A stretch of DNA of 64,000 nt, taken from Pseudarthrobacter enclensis. Its GTDB lineage: Bacteria; Actinomycetota; Actinomycetes; Actinomycetales; Micrococcaceae. The position numbers and the translations under genes are program-made. Location of the stretch: the NCBI RefSeq assembly GCF_001457025.1, contig NZ_KQ758609.1, positions 1 to 64,000 of the forward strand, in the 5' to 3' direction. Position 1 is the first letter of the stretch, and each line of letters opens with the position of its first letter. The notes under the pieces were generated by a model. It searched no databases and was not told where the DNA came from. It saw nothing but the letters and a program-made list of their open reading frames with translations. Shown piece after piece: positions 16,409 to 25,376 of the stretch.

Positions 16409-17137
16409 ATGAGCCGGAACCTCACTGCGGACCTCGCCGCTGACCTTCGCAACCGCATCGTCGACGGCGTCATCCAGCCAGGTGAGAAGCTGCCCAGCGA
16501 AAACACGCTGATCAGCGAGTTCGGCGTCAGCCGGACGGTGGTCCGTGCCGCGCTGACCCGGCTGCAGGCCGAGGGACTGGTGGAAACCGAGCGGGGGCGT
16601 GGCAGCTTCGCCCTCACACCGCCGTCGGACGGGCCCCAGGCAGCACCCGGGGCCCGACCGGTGGCCACCACCGAGGACAGGCTGCACCTGCTGGCGTTCC
16701 GGATGGGCGTGGAAACCGAAGCCGCGGCGCTGGCGGCGCGCAACCGCAGTGACCGCCAGTTGCGGGCCGTTTCCACAGCACTGGAGGAATTCACTGCCAG
16801 CGCCGGCCACCCGGCCCATGCCATGAAATCGGATTTCGACTTCCACCGGGCTGTGGCGGCAGCCTCCGGCAACCCTTACTACTCAGACTGCCTGGCCGCG
16901 CTGGGCCAGACGATGATAGCCATGCCGCGCACCCGGCTGATGACCGGGGCGGAGCATTACGCCCGGGACCACTTTGACCAGGTGGTTTTGGAGCACCGGT
17001 CCATCCTTGATGCCATCGCCGACGGGGATGAGGCTGCCGCGGCCGCCGCCATGCGCAGCCACCTGGCCAACTCACGACGCCGGTTCAAGGCTTCCGCGCG
17101 CCCGCCCAGTGAGCCTGGTCCCCGGCCCGAGTCCTGA
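16409..17137 (+). CDS. FadR/GntR family transcriptional regulator (FCD domain)
   Basis: 242 aa. Winged-helix GntR domain at residues 5-70 (LRNRIVDGVIQPGEKLPSEN, FGVSRTVVRAALTRLQAEGL), then an FCD ligand domain with the metal-binding Asp/His pattern (DFDFHRAVAAASGN, EHRSILDAIADGDEAAAAAA). Cotranscribed with the dehydratase gene and probably autoregulated with it through 15184-15209. An aldarate or pathway intermediate as effector is inference. Confidence 0.92.
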   Translation: MSRNLTADLAADLRNRIVDGVIQPGEKLPSENTLISEFGVSRTVVRAALTRLQAEGLVETERGRGSFALTPPSDGPQAAPGARPVATTEDRLHLLAFRMGVETEAAALAARNRSDRQLRAVSTALEEFTASAGHPAHAMKSDFDFHRAVAAASGNPYYSDCLAALGQTMIAMPRTRLMTGAEHYARDHFDQVVLEHRSILDAIADGDEAAAAAAMRSHLANSRRRFKASARPPSEPGPRPES

Positions 17138-17138
17138 T

Positions 17139-17179
17139 CTTGTTCGCTGATCCGCACCTTCAGGGCACGGATCAGCGAA
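17139..17179. terminator. Bidirectional hairpin between gntR and lysR genes
   Basis: TGTTCGCTGATCCG (17139-17152) pairs perfectly with CGGATCAGCGAACA (17166-17179). It lies between the convergent stop codons of the GntR and LysR genes. There is no clear T-run on either side. Confidence 0.55.
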
Positions 17180-17200
17180 CAGGATCCTGACGGGCGGGCG

Positions 17201-18136
17201 TCACCCGGCCGGAACCCCTGCCGGCATGGCTTCCTCGATCAGTTCCAGCAGTCGCAGCACGGCCGGGTTGGCGGTCTCCTCATTCCATGCCAGCTCCAGG
17301 TCCACCCGGTTCAGTTCCTGCATGCCGTGCCGGCCGTCAATCTCATGGAATTCCACCCCGGGCGGCGAGAACGCCATGGCCGAGGCCGGCACCAGGGTCA
17401 CGCCCAGACCCGCCTGGACGAAGGCCAGCAGCGCGGGGACCTGGCTGGCGTACTGGGTGATGTTGGCATGCGCCCCGGCACTGGCGAACAGCCGCAGCAC
17501 GAGGTCGTGGAAGTACCGGGCCTCCTTGGTTGAATACATCAGCAGCGGCCGCCGGTCCAGCGAACCCAACGGCAGCGGCTGGCCCTCGGCAAGGACCGTG
17601 TTGCCCAGGACCGCGCTGCCCTGCGGCACGGCCACCACCAGCCGGTCCTGCATCAGCGGCCGGGACACCACCCCCGGCCGGGCCACGATGGGACGCAGCA
17701 GCCCGATGTCCACGCTGCCCTTGACCAGCCCGTCCATCTGGTCCGTGGACACCAGTTCACGCAGCACAAAGGACACCCCCGGCATCCCCTCGGCGGCGCG
17801 GCGCAGCATCATGGGAAGGGCACTTTGGCCGGCAATCGCGGTGTAGCCCACGGTGATGGTTCCGGCCTGGCCGGAGGAAACCCGCCGGACGTCCATGTCC
17901 GTCTTGATGCACATGTCCAGGATCTGCCGTGCCCTGGGCAGCAGCGTTGCCCCTGCGGCCGTCAGTTCCACCTTGCGGCTGGTCCTGCTGAACAAGGAAG
18001 TGTTGAGCTTCTTCTCCAGCATCTGGATCTGCCGGCTGAGGGGCGGCTGGGTCATGTTGAGCCGCTCCGCTGCGGCACCGAAGTGCAGTTCCTCGGCGAC
18101 AGCCACGAAGGCCTCTAACTGGGGCAGCGAAAACAT
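17201..18136 (-). CDS. LysR family transcriptional regulator
   Basis: 311 aa from the ATG at 18136 (MFSLPQLEAF). The N-terminal winged HTH is complete (FVAVAEELHFGAAAERLNMT, QPPLSRQIQMLEKKLNTSLF) followed by the LysR effector domain (AGTITVGYTAIAGQSALPMM). It is divergent from the glucarate dehydratase gene with 116 bases between, so it is the probable regulator of that gene and the coupled dehydrogenase. The longer open frame upstream would run through the shared promoter. Confidence 0.9.
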   Translation of the reverse strand: MFSLPQLEAFVAVAEELHFGAAAERLNMTQPPLSRQIQMLEKKLNTSLFSRTSRKVELTAAGATLLPRARQILDMCIKTDMDVRRVSSGQAGTITVGYTAIAGQSALPMMLRRAAEGMPGVSFVLRELVSTDQMDGLVKGSVDIGLLRPIVARPGVVSRPLMQDRLVVAVPQGSAVLGNTVLAEGQPLPLGSLDRRPLLMYSTKEARYFHDLVLRLFASAGAHANITQYASQVPALLAFVQAGLGVTLVPASAMAFSPPGVEFHEIDGRHGMQELNRVDLELAWNEETANPAVLRLLELIEEAMPAGVPAG

Positions 18137-18252
18137 CAATACCTTTACTGGATTGTGGAGTGCAGAAATTAGCTTGGACCTGTATCGATTGCTTCCCATA
18201 TCGTCTGTGAACAGGACCACACAATGCAACCCACCCTAAGGAACACAGCGCC

Positions 18253-19554
18253 GTGACACAGGCTTACGATCCCTCCCGCCACCTCGGACAGGCCACTATC
18301 ACCGGAGTCACCATCACCCCGGTTGCCTTCCGTGACCCGCCGCTCCTTAATGCGGTGGGGGTGCACGAACCCTTTGCCCTGCGCGCCATCGTGGAGGTGA
18401 TGACCGACGCCGGTGTTTCCGGGTTCGGCGAAACGTACGGCGACGCCGGGCATCTGGCCCGGCTGCAGCTGGCTGCGGACGCCGTAACCGGCGTGGACGT
18501 CTTCAACATCAACACGCTGCGCAGCCGGATCGCCGGGGCCCTGAGCCGGGACACCATCCAGGGCGGCCACGGCATGAGCGGCATGGTCACCGGCTCCAGC
18601 ACGGCGGACCGCGTCCTGTCCGCCTTCGACGTGGCTGCACTGGACATCCAGGGCAAGCTGCTGGGCCGGCCGGTCAGCGACCTGCTGGGCGGCGCCGTCC
18701 GCGACGCTGTCCAGTTCAGCGGCTACCTCTTCTATAAGTGGGCAGGCCACCCCGGCCAGGCCGACGACGCCTGGGGCGAGGCACTGGATCCGACCGGCAT
18801 TGTCCGGCAGGCACGCACCATGGTGGACCACTACGGGTTCGGTGCACTCAAGCTGAAGGCCGGCGTCTTCCCGCCCGAGGAGGAGATCGCCGCGATCCAG
18901 GCGCTGCGGGCAGAGTTCCCGGACCTCCCGCTGCGGATCGACCCCAACGCGGCCTGGACCGTGGAAACCTCCATCCGGGTGGGCAAGGAGCTGGACGGGG
19001 TACTGGAATACCTCGAGGACCCGACGCCGGGCATCGAGGGGATGGCTGCCGTCCGCAGCCAGGTGGGCATGCCCCTGGCCACCAACATGTGCGTGGTCAG
19101 CTTCGCCGATGTTGCCCCGGCCGTTGCGGCCGGAGCCGTGGACGTCATCCTCTCCGACCACCACTTCTGGGGTGGACTGCGCCGCAGCCAGTTCCTGGCC
19201 GGCATCACGGAGACCTTCGGGCTGGGCCTGTCCATGCACTCCAACTCGCACCTGGGAATCAGCCTGGCCGCCATGGTCCACCTGGCCGCCGCCACCCCCA
19301 ATTTGGACTACGCCTGCGATACCCACTGGCCCTGGAAGGACCCCGAAGAGGACGTCATCACCGCCGGAACCCTGTCCTTCAAGGACGGCGCCGTCAGCGT
19401 ACCCACCTCGCCCGGCCTGGGCGTCGAGGTGGACAGGGACGCACTGGAACGGCTGCACCGGCAGTACCTTGACTCCGGCATCCGCAGCCGGGACGACACC
19501 GGCTACATGCAGCGCCTCCACCCCTCCTACGAGCTGCGGAGCCCGCGCTGGTGA
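18253..19554 (+). CDS. gudD: Glucarate dehydratase
   Basis: 433 aa, GTG start. Enolase-superfamily glucarate dehydratase pattern: RDTIQGGHGMSGMVTGSSTA, GALKLKAGVF (KxK), RIDPNAAWTVE (Asp ligand), LEYLEDPTPG (Glu ligand), LATNMCVV (Asn ligand) and SMHSNSHLGIS (catalytic His). It dehydrates D-glucarate, and usually L-idarate, to 5-keto-4-deoxy-D-glucarate. It overlaps the following dehydrogenase gene by GTGA and is divergent from a LysR regulator. Confidence 0.92.
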   Translation: MTQAYDPSRHLGQATITGVTITPVAFRDPPLLNAVGVHEPFALRAIVEVMTDAGVSGFGETYGDAGHLARLQLAADAVTGVDVFNINTLRSRIAGALSRDTIQGGHGMSGMVTGSSTADRVLSAFDVAALDIQGKLLGRPVSDLLGGAVRDAVQFSGYLFYKWAGHPGQADDAWGEALDPTGIVRQARTMVDHYGFGALKLKAGVFPPEEEIAAIQALRAEFPDLPLRIDPNAAWTVETSIRVGKELDGVLEYLEDPTPGIEGMAAVRSQVGMPLATNMCVVSFADVAPAVAAGAVDVILSDHHFWGGLRRSQFLAGITETFGLGLSMHSNSHLGISLAAMVHLAAATPNLDYACDTHWPWKDPEEDVITAGTLSFKDGAVSVPTSPGLGVEVDRDALERLHRQYLDSGIRSRDDTGYMQRLHPSYELRSPRW

Positions 19555-20579
19555 GCACCACAGCAGCGGCGGGCGGCGGGCAGTCCCTGCAGGTCGTCGT
19601 CACCGACCCCATCATCAGCCGGTTTGAAGACACCCTAAGGTCCGACGCCGGCGCGCACCGCTGGGACATGGCTGCGTCGTGGTCCCCGGAAAGGCGCGCA
19701 GCGGCACTGGCCCGTGCCGACGTCGTCGTCTGTTCATCGCTTCCGCCGCATGAAGCCGAAGCCGCCGCCAAGGCCCGCCTGGTGCACGTCACCGGTGCGG
19801 GGTACGACAAGATCTCCTTCCCGCACCTGGCGCCGGGTGCCGCGGTGGCCAATACGTTCCACCACGCCCGGCCTATCGCCGAGCATGTCCTGATGGTCAC
19901 CCTGATGCTGTCCCGGAATGTGGTCCGCGCGGACCGTGAACTCAGGAACGGGACGTGGCGGACCATCGCCACGGACAGCACGGTCCCCTTCCATCCCGTG
20001 CTGGGTGATCTGGTCATGGGCGTGGTGGGGCTGGGGTCGATCGGTGCCGAGGTGGCACGGGTGGCAGCCGCCATGGGGATGACGGTCCGGGCGGTCCGCC
20101 GCAACCCTGCGGCACCGCTGCCCGGCGGTGTTTCCCTTGACTGGGTGGGCGGTACGGCGGACCTGCCCCAACTCCTGGCCGGCTCCGACGTCGTGGTGGT
20201 CACGGTGCCGCTGGACGGGGAAACCCGGGGCCTCATCGGGGCGGCGGAGCTGGCTGCAATGAAGCCTTCCGCTTTCCTGGTCAACGTGGCCCGCGGCGCT
20301 GTTGTGGACCAGGCCGCGCTCTACGCCGCACTGCAGCAGCGGACCATCGCCGGTGCAGGCCTGGATGTTTGGTGGGGCGTTCCCGCCGACGGTGTTGTTC
20401 CGCCGGCCGAATGGCCGTTCACGGAGCTGGACAACGCGGTGCTCACCCCGCACCACTCCGGCCACGCACGGCAGACCTTTGAGCGGCGCGCCCGCGACAT
20501 TGCCGCCAACATCAGCCGGCTCTCCCGCGGCCTGGAGCTGCACAACGTGGTCAGGCAGATCCCAGCACCAGCTGTATGA
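19551..20579 (+). CDS. D-isomer 2-hydroxyacid dehydrogenase-like protein, catalytic Glu replaced
   Basis: 342 aa. The NAD-binding Rossmann motif is VMGVVGLGSIGAEVARVAAA; the substrate Arg is in LVNVARGAVVD and the catalytic His in LTPHHSGHA. The third conserved residue, the Glu in the DVFxxEP motif of this superfamily, is replaced: the protein reads LDVWWGVP with Val277 at the Glu position. It may belong to a DVWW subfamily with a different catalytic arrangement. Translationally coupled to gudD, so a role in aldarate catabolism is likely. Its 3' end overlaps the convergent TauE/SafE gene by 29 bases. Confidence 0.85.
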   Translation: MSTTAAAGGGQSLQVVVTDPIISRFEDTLRSDAGAHRWDMAASWSPERRAAALARADVVVCSSLPPHEAEAAAKARLVHVTGAGYDKISFPHLAPGAAVANTFHHARPIAEHVLMVTLMLSRNVVRADRELRNGTWRTIATDSTVPFHPVLGDLVMGVVGLGSIGAEVARVAAAMGMTVRAVRRNPAAPLPGGVSLDWVGGTADLPQLLAGSDVVVVTVPLDGETRGLIGAAELAAMKPSAFLVNVARGAVVDQAALYAALQQRTIAGAGLDVWWGVPADGVVPPAEWPFTELDNAVLTPHHSGHARQTFERRARDIAANISRLSRGLELHNVVRQIPAPAV

Positions 20580-21276
20580 CCAGCAGGACGCTGCCCAGCG
20601 CGGAGGCGCCGAAGGCAAGGGCTTTCAGGCGCACCGCGCTGAGGTAGCGGTTGATCCGGCGGGACGCCAGGTAACCTGCCACCACGGCCGGCGCCATCCA
20701 CAGGGCCAATACCAGCATGTGTCCGGTCACGGTGCCGGCCGCCCACAGCATGGCCAGGGAGATGGCCGAGCCCACCATGAAGAACGCACTCATGGTTCCG
20801 CGCAGCCGCGGCCCGTCATGGTTCTGCCAGACCAGTGCCATGGGTGGTCCGCCGATGGAGGTGGCGGTTCCCATGATGCCCGACGCCGCCCCGGCGGCCA
20901 CCAGGTTCGCGCGGCGGGGACGCGGCGCCCAGCCGCGGCCTGCCAGGACCAGGCCGGTGACCACCACGGCCACCACCACCCAGGCCAGGCCTTCCCGGGA
21001 CGACGCCGCCACCAGCCAGGTGCCCAGCAGGCTGCCGGGGACCCGGCCAAGCAGCGCCCAGCCGGTCCCCCGCAGGTCCAGGCTCTGCCGTTCGGTGACA
21101 GTGACCATGACGGTGACCAGCAGGGCGAGCAGGATCAGGGACGCAGGCAGCAGCGCCGGGTCGATCAGTGCGATCACCGGCGCTGCCAGCATGCCCATCC
21201 CGAAGCCGCTGGACGCCTGCAGGCAGGCGGCCAGGAAAATCACTCCGGCGATGATGGCGTATTCGGTTACCGTCAC
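20551..21276 (-). CDS. TauE/SafE family sulfite exporter-like permease
   Basis: 241 aa from a GTG at 21276 that overlaps the stop of the upstream ABC ATPase gene as GTGA. About seven hydrophobic helices; the family signature appears as CLQASSGFGMGMLAAPVIAL near the N terminus and MGTATSIGGPPMALVWQNHD in the middle. Family members move organic anions such as sulfite or sulfoacetate. Being the last gene of an ABC importer operon in an aldarate region, it may transport an organic acid; direction and substrate are inference. Confidence 0.88.
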   Translation of the reverse strand: MTVTEYAIIAGVIFLAACLQASSGFGMGMLAAPVIALIDPALLPASLILLALLVTVMVTVTERQSLDLRGTGWALLGRVPGSLLGTWLVAASSREGLAWVVVAVVVTGLVLAGRGWAPRPRRANLVAAGAASGIMGTATSIGGPPMALVWQNHDGPRLRGTMSAFFMVGSAISLAMLWAAGTVTGHMLVLALWMAPAVVAGYLASRRINRYLSAVRLKALAFGASALGSVLLVIQLVLGSA

Positions 21277-22304
21277 AGGGCTCCGGCGGCTGCCGTGGCA
21301 CTGGTGAGGCCCTTGGCGGCGTCGAGCGGGAAATGGCATTCGGCCAGGTGGCGCCTGCCATCCGGCGCGGTCAGGACCTGGGGTTCCGGGGCCACCTCGG
21401 CGCAGATGTCCTGCGCCTTCCAGCAGCGTGTCCGGAAACGGCATCCCGACGGCGGGTCCAGCGGGGAAGGCAGTTCGCCTTTGAGCACAATCCGCTCCCG
21501 CTGGGCGCCGCTGACATCCAGCTTGGGCGAGGCGGACATCAGCGCGGCCGTGTACGGGTGCCGCGGATGGTCGAACACCTCCTCGGTTTCCCCCGTTTCA
21601 ATGATCCGGCCGAGGTACATCACGGCAACCCGGTCTGCCACGTGGCGGACCACGGTCAGGTCGTGGGAGATAAAGATATAGGAGACGCCCAGTTCTTTCT
21701 GGAGTTCATTGAGCAGGTTCAGGACCTGGGCCTGGACGGAAAGGTCCAGCGCGGACACCGGTTCGTCAAGGATGATCACGTCCGGGTTGAGCGCCAGTGC
21801 CCGGGCGATGCCGATCCGCTGCCGCTGCCCGCCGGAGAATTCCTGTGGCGACTTCCGGGCGTCGGAGGCGCGCAGGCCCACCATCTGCAGCAGTTCGCCC
21901 ACCCGGTCCGCGCGTGCCTTCGCCGTCGGGTACAGGCTGCGGTGGGTGGCCCAGGGCTCGGCGATGATGTCCCCGGCGCTCATGCGGGCGTTGAGCGAGG
22001 CGAACGGATCCTGGAAGACCATCTGCACACGCCGCCGCCAGGCCAGCAGCTCCTTGCCCTTGAGCCCGAACGGGTTGGTGCCCTCGAAGCTGACCGTCCC
22101 CTCATCCGGGGTTTCCAGCATCATCAGGGTCCGGGCCAGGGTGGACTTGCCGCAGCCGGATTCACCCACCAGGCCCAGGGTTTCGCCGCGGCCCACCGTC
22201 AGGCTGATGCCGTCCAGGGCGCGCAGCCTGGTGTTGCCGCTGGCGCTCTTGGCCACATGGAAGGTTTTGCTGAGTCCCTCGATGCTCAGAAGCGGTTCAG
22301 GCAT
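21273..22304 (-). CDS. Dipeptide/oligopeptide-type ABC transporter ATPase (DppF/OppF)
   Basis: 343 aa from the ATG at 22304. Walker A GESGCGKST, Q-loop VFQDPFASLN, signature QEFSGGQRQRIGIARAL, Walker B VIILDEPVSALD and the H-loop ISHDLTVV are all present. The C-terminal oligopeptide-HPY extension with Cys-rich segment (GCRFRTRCWKAQDIC) is typical of the Dpp/Opp family and can bind an Fe-S cluster. Overlaps the upstream ATPase gene by eight bases. Confidence 0.93.
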   Translation of the reverse strand: MPEPLLSIEGLSKTFHVAKSASGNTRLRALDGISLTVGRGETLGLVGESGCGKSTLARTLMMLETPDEGTVSFEGTNPFGLKGKELLAWRRRVQMVFQDPFASLNARMSAGDIIAEPWATHRSLYPTAKARADRVGELLQMVGLRASDARKSPQEFSGGQRQRIGIARALALNPDVIILDEPVSALDLSVQAQVLNLLNELQKELGVSYIFISHDLTVVRHVADRVAVMYLGRIIETGETEEVFDHPRHPYTAALMSASPKLDVSGAQRERIVLKGELPSPLDPPSGCRFRTRCWKAQDICAEVAPEPQVLTAPDGRRHLAECHFPLDAAKGLTSATAAAGAL

Positions 22305-23421
22305 TGGTGATCTCCTCGCTGAAGTGGCACGCAGCCGTGCGGACCGGACGGCCTGCCGTGCCGCCGTCGTTCGTTGCGGACGTGGCTTGGTCCACGTCCG
22401 CCGCAGCGTTATCCGCACGGCGGCGGCCTGCCGGACGCAGTGCGGGCCGCTGGGCACGGCAGATGTCCTGCACCAGGGGGCAGCGGGACTGGTAGACGCA
22501 GCCTGACGGGATGTCATGCAGCTCCGGCGGGCTGCCGGGGATGGACCGGAGCTGGTCTCCCCGCTCCAGGTTCACCGGCACCGATTCCAGCAGGCCCTTG
22601 GTGTACGGGTGCCGGGGATCGGCGAAGACCTCTGCGACGGGTCCGCTCTCCACCACGTTGCCCGCGTACATGACGGCCACGGAGTCGGCTTCCTCTGCCA
22701 CGACGGCAAGGTCGTGGGTGATGAGGATGACGGCCATCTGGCCCTCCTCGCGCAGGGTCCGCAGCAGCTGCATGATCTGCGCCTGGACCGTCACGTCCAG
22801 GGCGGTAGTGGGCTCATCCGCGATCAGCAGCCGCGGGTTCAGCGCCACGGCCATGGCAATCAGGATCCGCTGGCGCATGCCGCCGGAGAACTGGTGCGGG
22901 TAGGAGTTCACCCTGGATTCAGGCTCCGGGATGCCCACCCGGCGCATCAGGTCGATGGCTTCCGCCTTGGCCTGTTTGGCGTTCAGTTTCCGGTGGATGC
23001 GGAAGGCCTCCCCCAGCTGCGTGCCGACTGTATATACGGGGTTCAGCGCGGTCAGGGCGTCCTGGAACACGATCCCCAACTCCGGGCCGGCGAACTTCAG
23101 CCGTTCCTTGGGCGTCAGTGCCGCCAGGTCTGTTCCGTTCAGGACAATAGTCCCCTCAGCGAGGTCGCAGACCGGATCCATGATCCCGGCCAGCGCCTTG
23201 GCGGTCATCGACTTTCCGCAGCCGGATTCGCCCAGCAGGGCCAGGGTCTCCCCTGCACGGGCTTCGAAGCCCACGCCGTTGACGGCGCGGACGGTGCCGC
23301 GGTGGGTCCGGATGTCCACGGCGAGGCCGCTGACCTGCAGGACGACGTCGTGCGGCTGCGAGGCGGTCACGCCGGCTGGTCCGGTGCGGGGCAGGGTGGC
23401 TTGGTCGGCAGCACTGTTCAC
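22297..23421 (-). CDS. Dipeptide/oligopeptide-type ABC transporter ATPase (DppD/OppD)
   Basis: 374 aa from a GTG at 23421 with AAAGGAGG upstream; the open frame continues far upstream but inside the permease gene. Walker A GESGCGKSM (Ser-Met instead of Ser-Thr, as commonly seen in DppD), signature HQFSGGMRQRILIAMAV, Walker B LIADEPTTALD and the Cys motif GCVYQSRCPLVQDIC. Pairs with the DppF-like subunit to energise the importer. Overlaps the permease stop by GTGA. Confidence 0.93.
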   Translation of the reverse strand: MNSAADQATLPRTGPAGVTASQPHDVVLQVSGLAVDIRTHRGTVRAVNGVGFEARAGETLALLGESGCGKSMTAKALAGIMDPVCDLAEGTIVLNGTDLAALTPKERLKFAGPELGIVFQDALTALNPVYTVGTQLGEAFRIHRKLNAKQAKAEAIDLMRRVGIPEPESRVNSYPHQFSGGMRQRILIAMAVALNPRLLIADEPTTALDVTVQAQIMQLLRTLREEGQMAVILITHDLAVVAEEADSVAVMYAGNVVESGPVAEVFADPRHPYTKGLLESVPVNLERGDQLRSIPGSPPELHDIPSGCVYQSRCPLVQDICRAQRPALRPAGRRRADNAAADVDQATSATNDGGTAGRPVRTAACHFSEEITNA

Positions 23422-24410
23422 GGCTGCGCCTCCTTTACGGGAATGCGGGCAATCAGCCGCTGGCGGGGAAGTGCCAGCCGCCAGCGCTGGGCGGGATCGG
23501 TGGCGATCCGCAGCCAGGCGGCCAGGACGTTCGCGGCGATGGTGGTGATCACGATGGCAACGCCGGGGAAGATGGACAGCCACCAGGCGGTCTGCAGGTA
23601 CTGGCGCCCCTGCGACACCATGAGGCCCCAGCTCACATCCGGCGGCTGGATGCCGATGCCCAGGAAGCTCAGTGAGGACTCCGCCAGCATGACGTAGCAG
23701 AATTCCAGGGTGGCCAGCGTCAGCAGCGTCGGCAGGACGACGGGAATGACGTGCCGGCCGATGATGGCGTTGGGTTTGGCGCCGAACGTCCGTGCTGCGT
23801 CCACGAAGGTGCGGCTTTGCAGTTCGGCGGATTCGGCGCGGGCGGTACGCAGGTAGATGGGAATGCGCGTCAATGCCAGGATCAGCACGATGTTGGCGGC
23901 GGACGGGCTGAAGACGTAAAGGACCACGACGGCGAGCAGCAGGGACGGGAAGCTCATGATCACGTCGGCGATCCGCATGGACACGTTTTCCCGCCAACCG
24001 CGGTGGTAGCCGGCCCACACACCCCAGAGGGATCCGATGAGCAGCGCAGCCGCCACGGCCGGCAACGCCACGGACAGCGTGGTCCGGCTGGCCACTACCA
24101 GGCGGGCCAGCATGCTGCGGCCCAGCGAATCACTGCCCAGGAAGTACTCCCAGCCGTGGGCCATGGTGAACGGGGCCTTGTTGGCGAACAACAGGTTTTG
24201 CTTCGTGGCCAGGTCCCCCATCAGGGCAGGCCCCACCAGGGCGGTCAGCCCCACCAGCAGCAGGATGAATGCTGCCACGGAGGCGAACCGGTCCTTGAGC
24301 AGGAGGCGGAAAAGGCCGGGCTGTCCGTCCCTGGCGTTGGGGGCGTTCCTGGTGGGCGGCTGGCTGGAGGGCTGCTCCTGCGCCGCCCCTTGGGTCACGG
24401 GACTCGTCAT
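23418..24410 (-). CDS. Dipeptide-type ABC transporter permease (DppC)
   Basis: 330 aa from the ATG at 24410. An N-terminal Gln/Pro-rich cytoplasmic arm precedes six predicted helices. DppC-type elements: YFLGSDSLGRSMLARLV after the first span and the coupling EAA loop AARTFGAKPNAIIGRHVIPV. Follows the DppB gene by eight bases. Confidence 0.93.
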   Translation of the reverse strand: MTSPVTQGAAQEQPSSQPPTRNAPNARDGQPGLFRLLLKDRFASVAAFILLLVGLTALVGPALMGDLATKQNLLFANKAPFTMAHGWEYFLGSDSLGRSMLARLVVASRTTLSVALPAVAAALLIGSLWGVWAGYHRGWRENVSMRIADVIMSFPSLLLAVVVLYVFSPSAANIVLILALTRIPIYLRTARAESAELQSRTFVDAARTFGAKPNAIIGRHVIPVVLPTLLTLATLEFCYVMLAESSLSFLGIGIQPPDVSWGLMVSQGRQYLQTAWWLSIFPGVAIVITTIAANVLAAWLRIATDPAQRWRLALPRQRLIARIPVKEAQP

Positions 24411-24418
24411 GGTTACTC

Positions 24419-25348
24419 CTAGGCCTTGACCGTCACGGGACGGACGCGTGCGTCCAGCAGCGCGTAGCCCATGTCTATGAGGATGTTCAGGGCGAAGATG
24501 GCGACGGCGGTCAGCAGCACCGCCGCCTGCAGCACGGCGAAGTCCCGCTGCAGGATCGAATCGATCATCAGCTTGCCGATGCCGGGCCAGCCGAAGATCG
24601 TTTCTACCACCACGGCGCCGTTTACCAGGCCGACCGTCAGGTCTCCGGCTACTGTCAGCGCCGGGGCTGCGGCGTTCCGCAGGGCGTGGTGGGTCACCAC
24701 CCGCAGTTCCCCGGCGCCGCGGCTGCGTGCCAGTTTGATGTACGGCTCGGAAAGGGCGGACACCATGGATCCGCGGACAATCTGCACCAGCACGCCGAAG
24801 GGGCGCAGGAGCAGCGTGGCGATGGGCAGCACCCATGCGCTGGCTCCCGTGACGCCGGACGTCGGCACCCATCCCAGCGTGATCGCGAAGATCCAGATGC
24901 CCACGATCGCCAGCCAGAAGTCCGGAATGGAGGCGGCGGCCATCGAGATGAAGCTGGAGATGCGGTCCGCGATGCCGTTGGGCTTCAGCGCCGCCCAGCA
25001 ACCCACGATCACGGCAAGGATGATGGCCAGCACCATTGTGGTGGCCGCCAGCTGCAGGGTTGCCGGGAAGGCGCGCAGCGCCATGGCGGCCGCATCCTGC
25101 CCGGTGCGCAGCGACTGGCCGAAGTCCAGCCGCAGCACCCCGCCGAAGTAGTCCGCCATCTGCACCAGCAGCGGCTGGTCCAGGCCGTTGCGGGCCGTGA
25201 AGTCGTCCCGCATCTGCTGGGTGGCGTTCAACGGCAGGTACAGGCTGGCCGGGTTGCCGGTCATCCTGGCCAGAGCGAAGACACCCACCACCACAACCAC
25301 CAGCGGCAGCGCGCTGGAGATGATGCGCTTTCTCAAATAGGTCAGCAT
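24419..25348 (-). CDS. Dipeptide-type ABC transporter permease (DppB)
   Basis: 309 aa. MLTYLRKRIISSALPLVVVV start, RNGLDQPLLVQMADYFGGVL and DFGQSLRT are typical of DppB; the coupling loop is LARSRGAGELRVVTHHALRN. Six hydrophobic helices. Second gene of the operon after the solute-binding protein. Confidence 0.93.
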   Translation of the reverse strand: MLTYLRKRIISSALPLVVVVVGVFALARMTGNPASLYLPLNATQQMRDDFTARNGLDQPLLVQMADYFGGVLRLDFGQSLRTGQDAAAMALRAFPATLQLAATTMVLAIILAVIVGCWAALKPNGIADRISSFISMAAASIPDFWLAIVGIWIFAITLGWVPTSGVTGASAWVLPIATLLLRPFGVLVQIVRGSMVSALSEPYIKLARSRGAGELRVVTHHALRNAAAPALTVAGDLTVGLVNGAVVVETIFGWPGIGKLMIDSILQRDFAVLQAAVLLTAVAIFALNILIDMGYALLDARVRPVTVKA

Positions 25349-25376
25349 GTGCCGTCCTTCGTGTCGCGGGCGGCTG

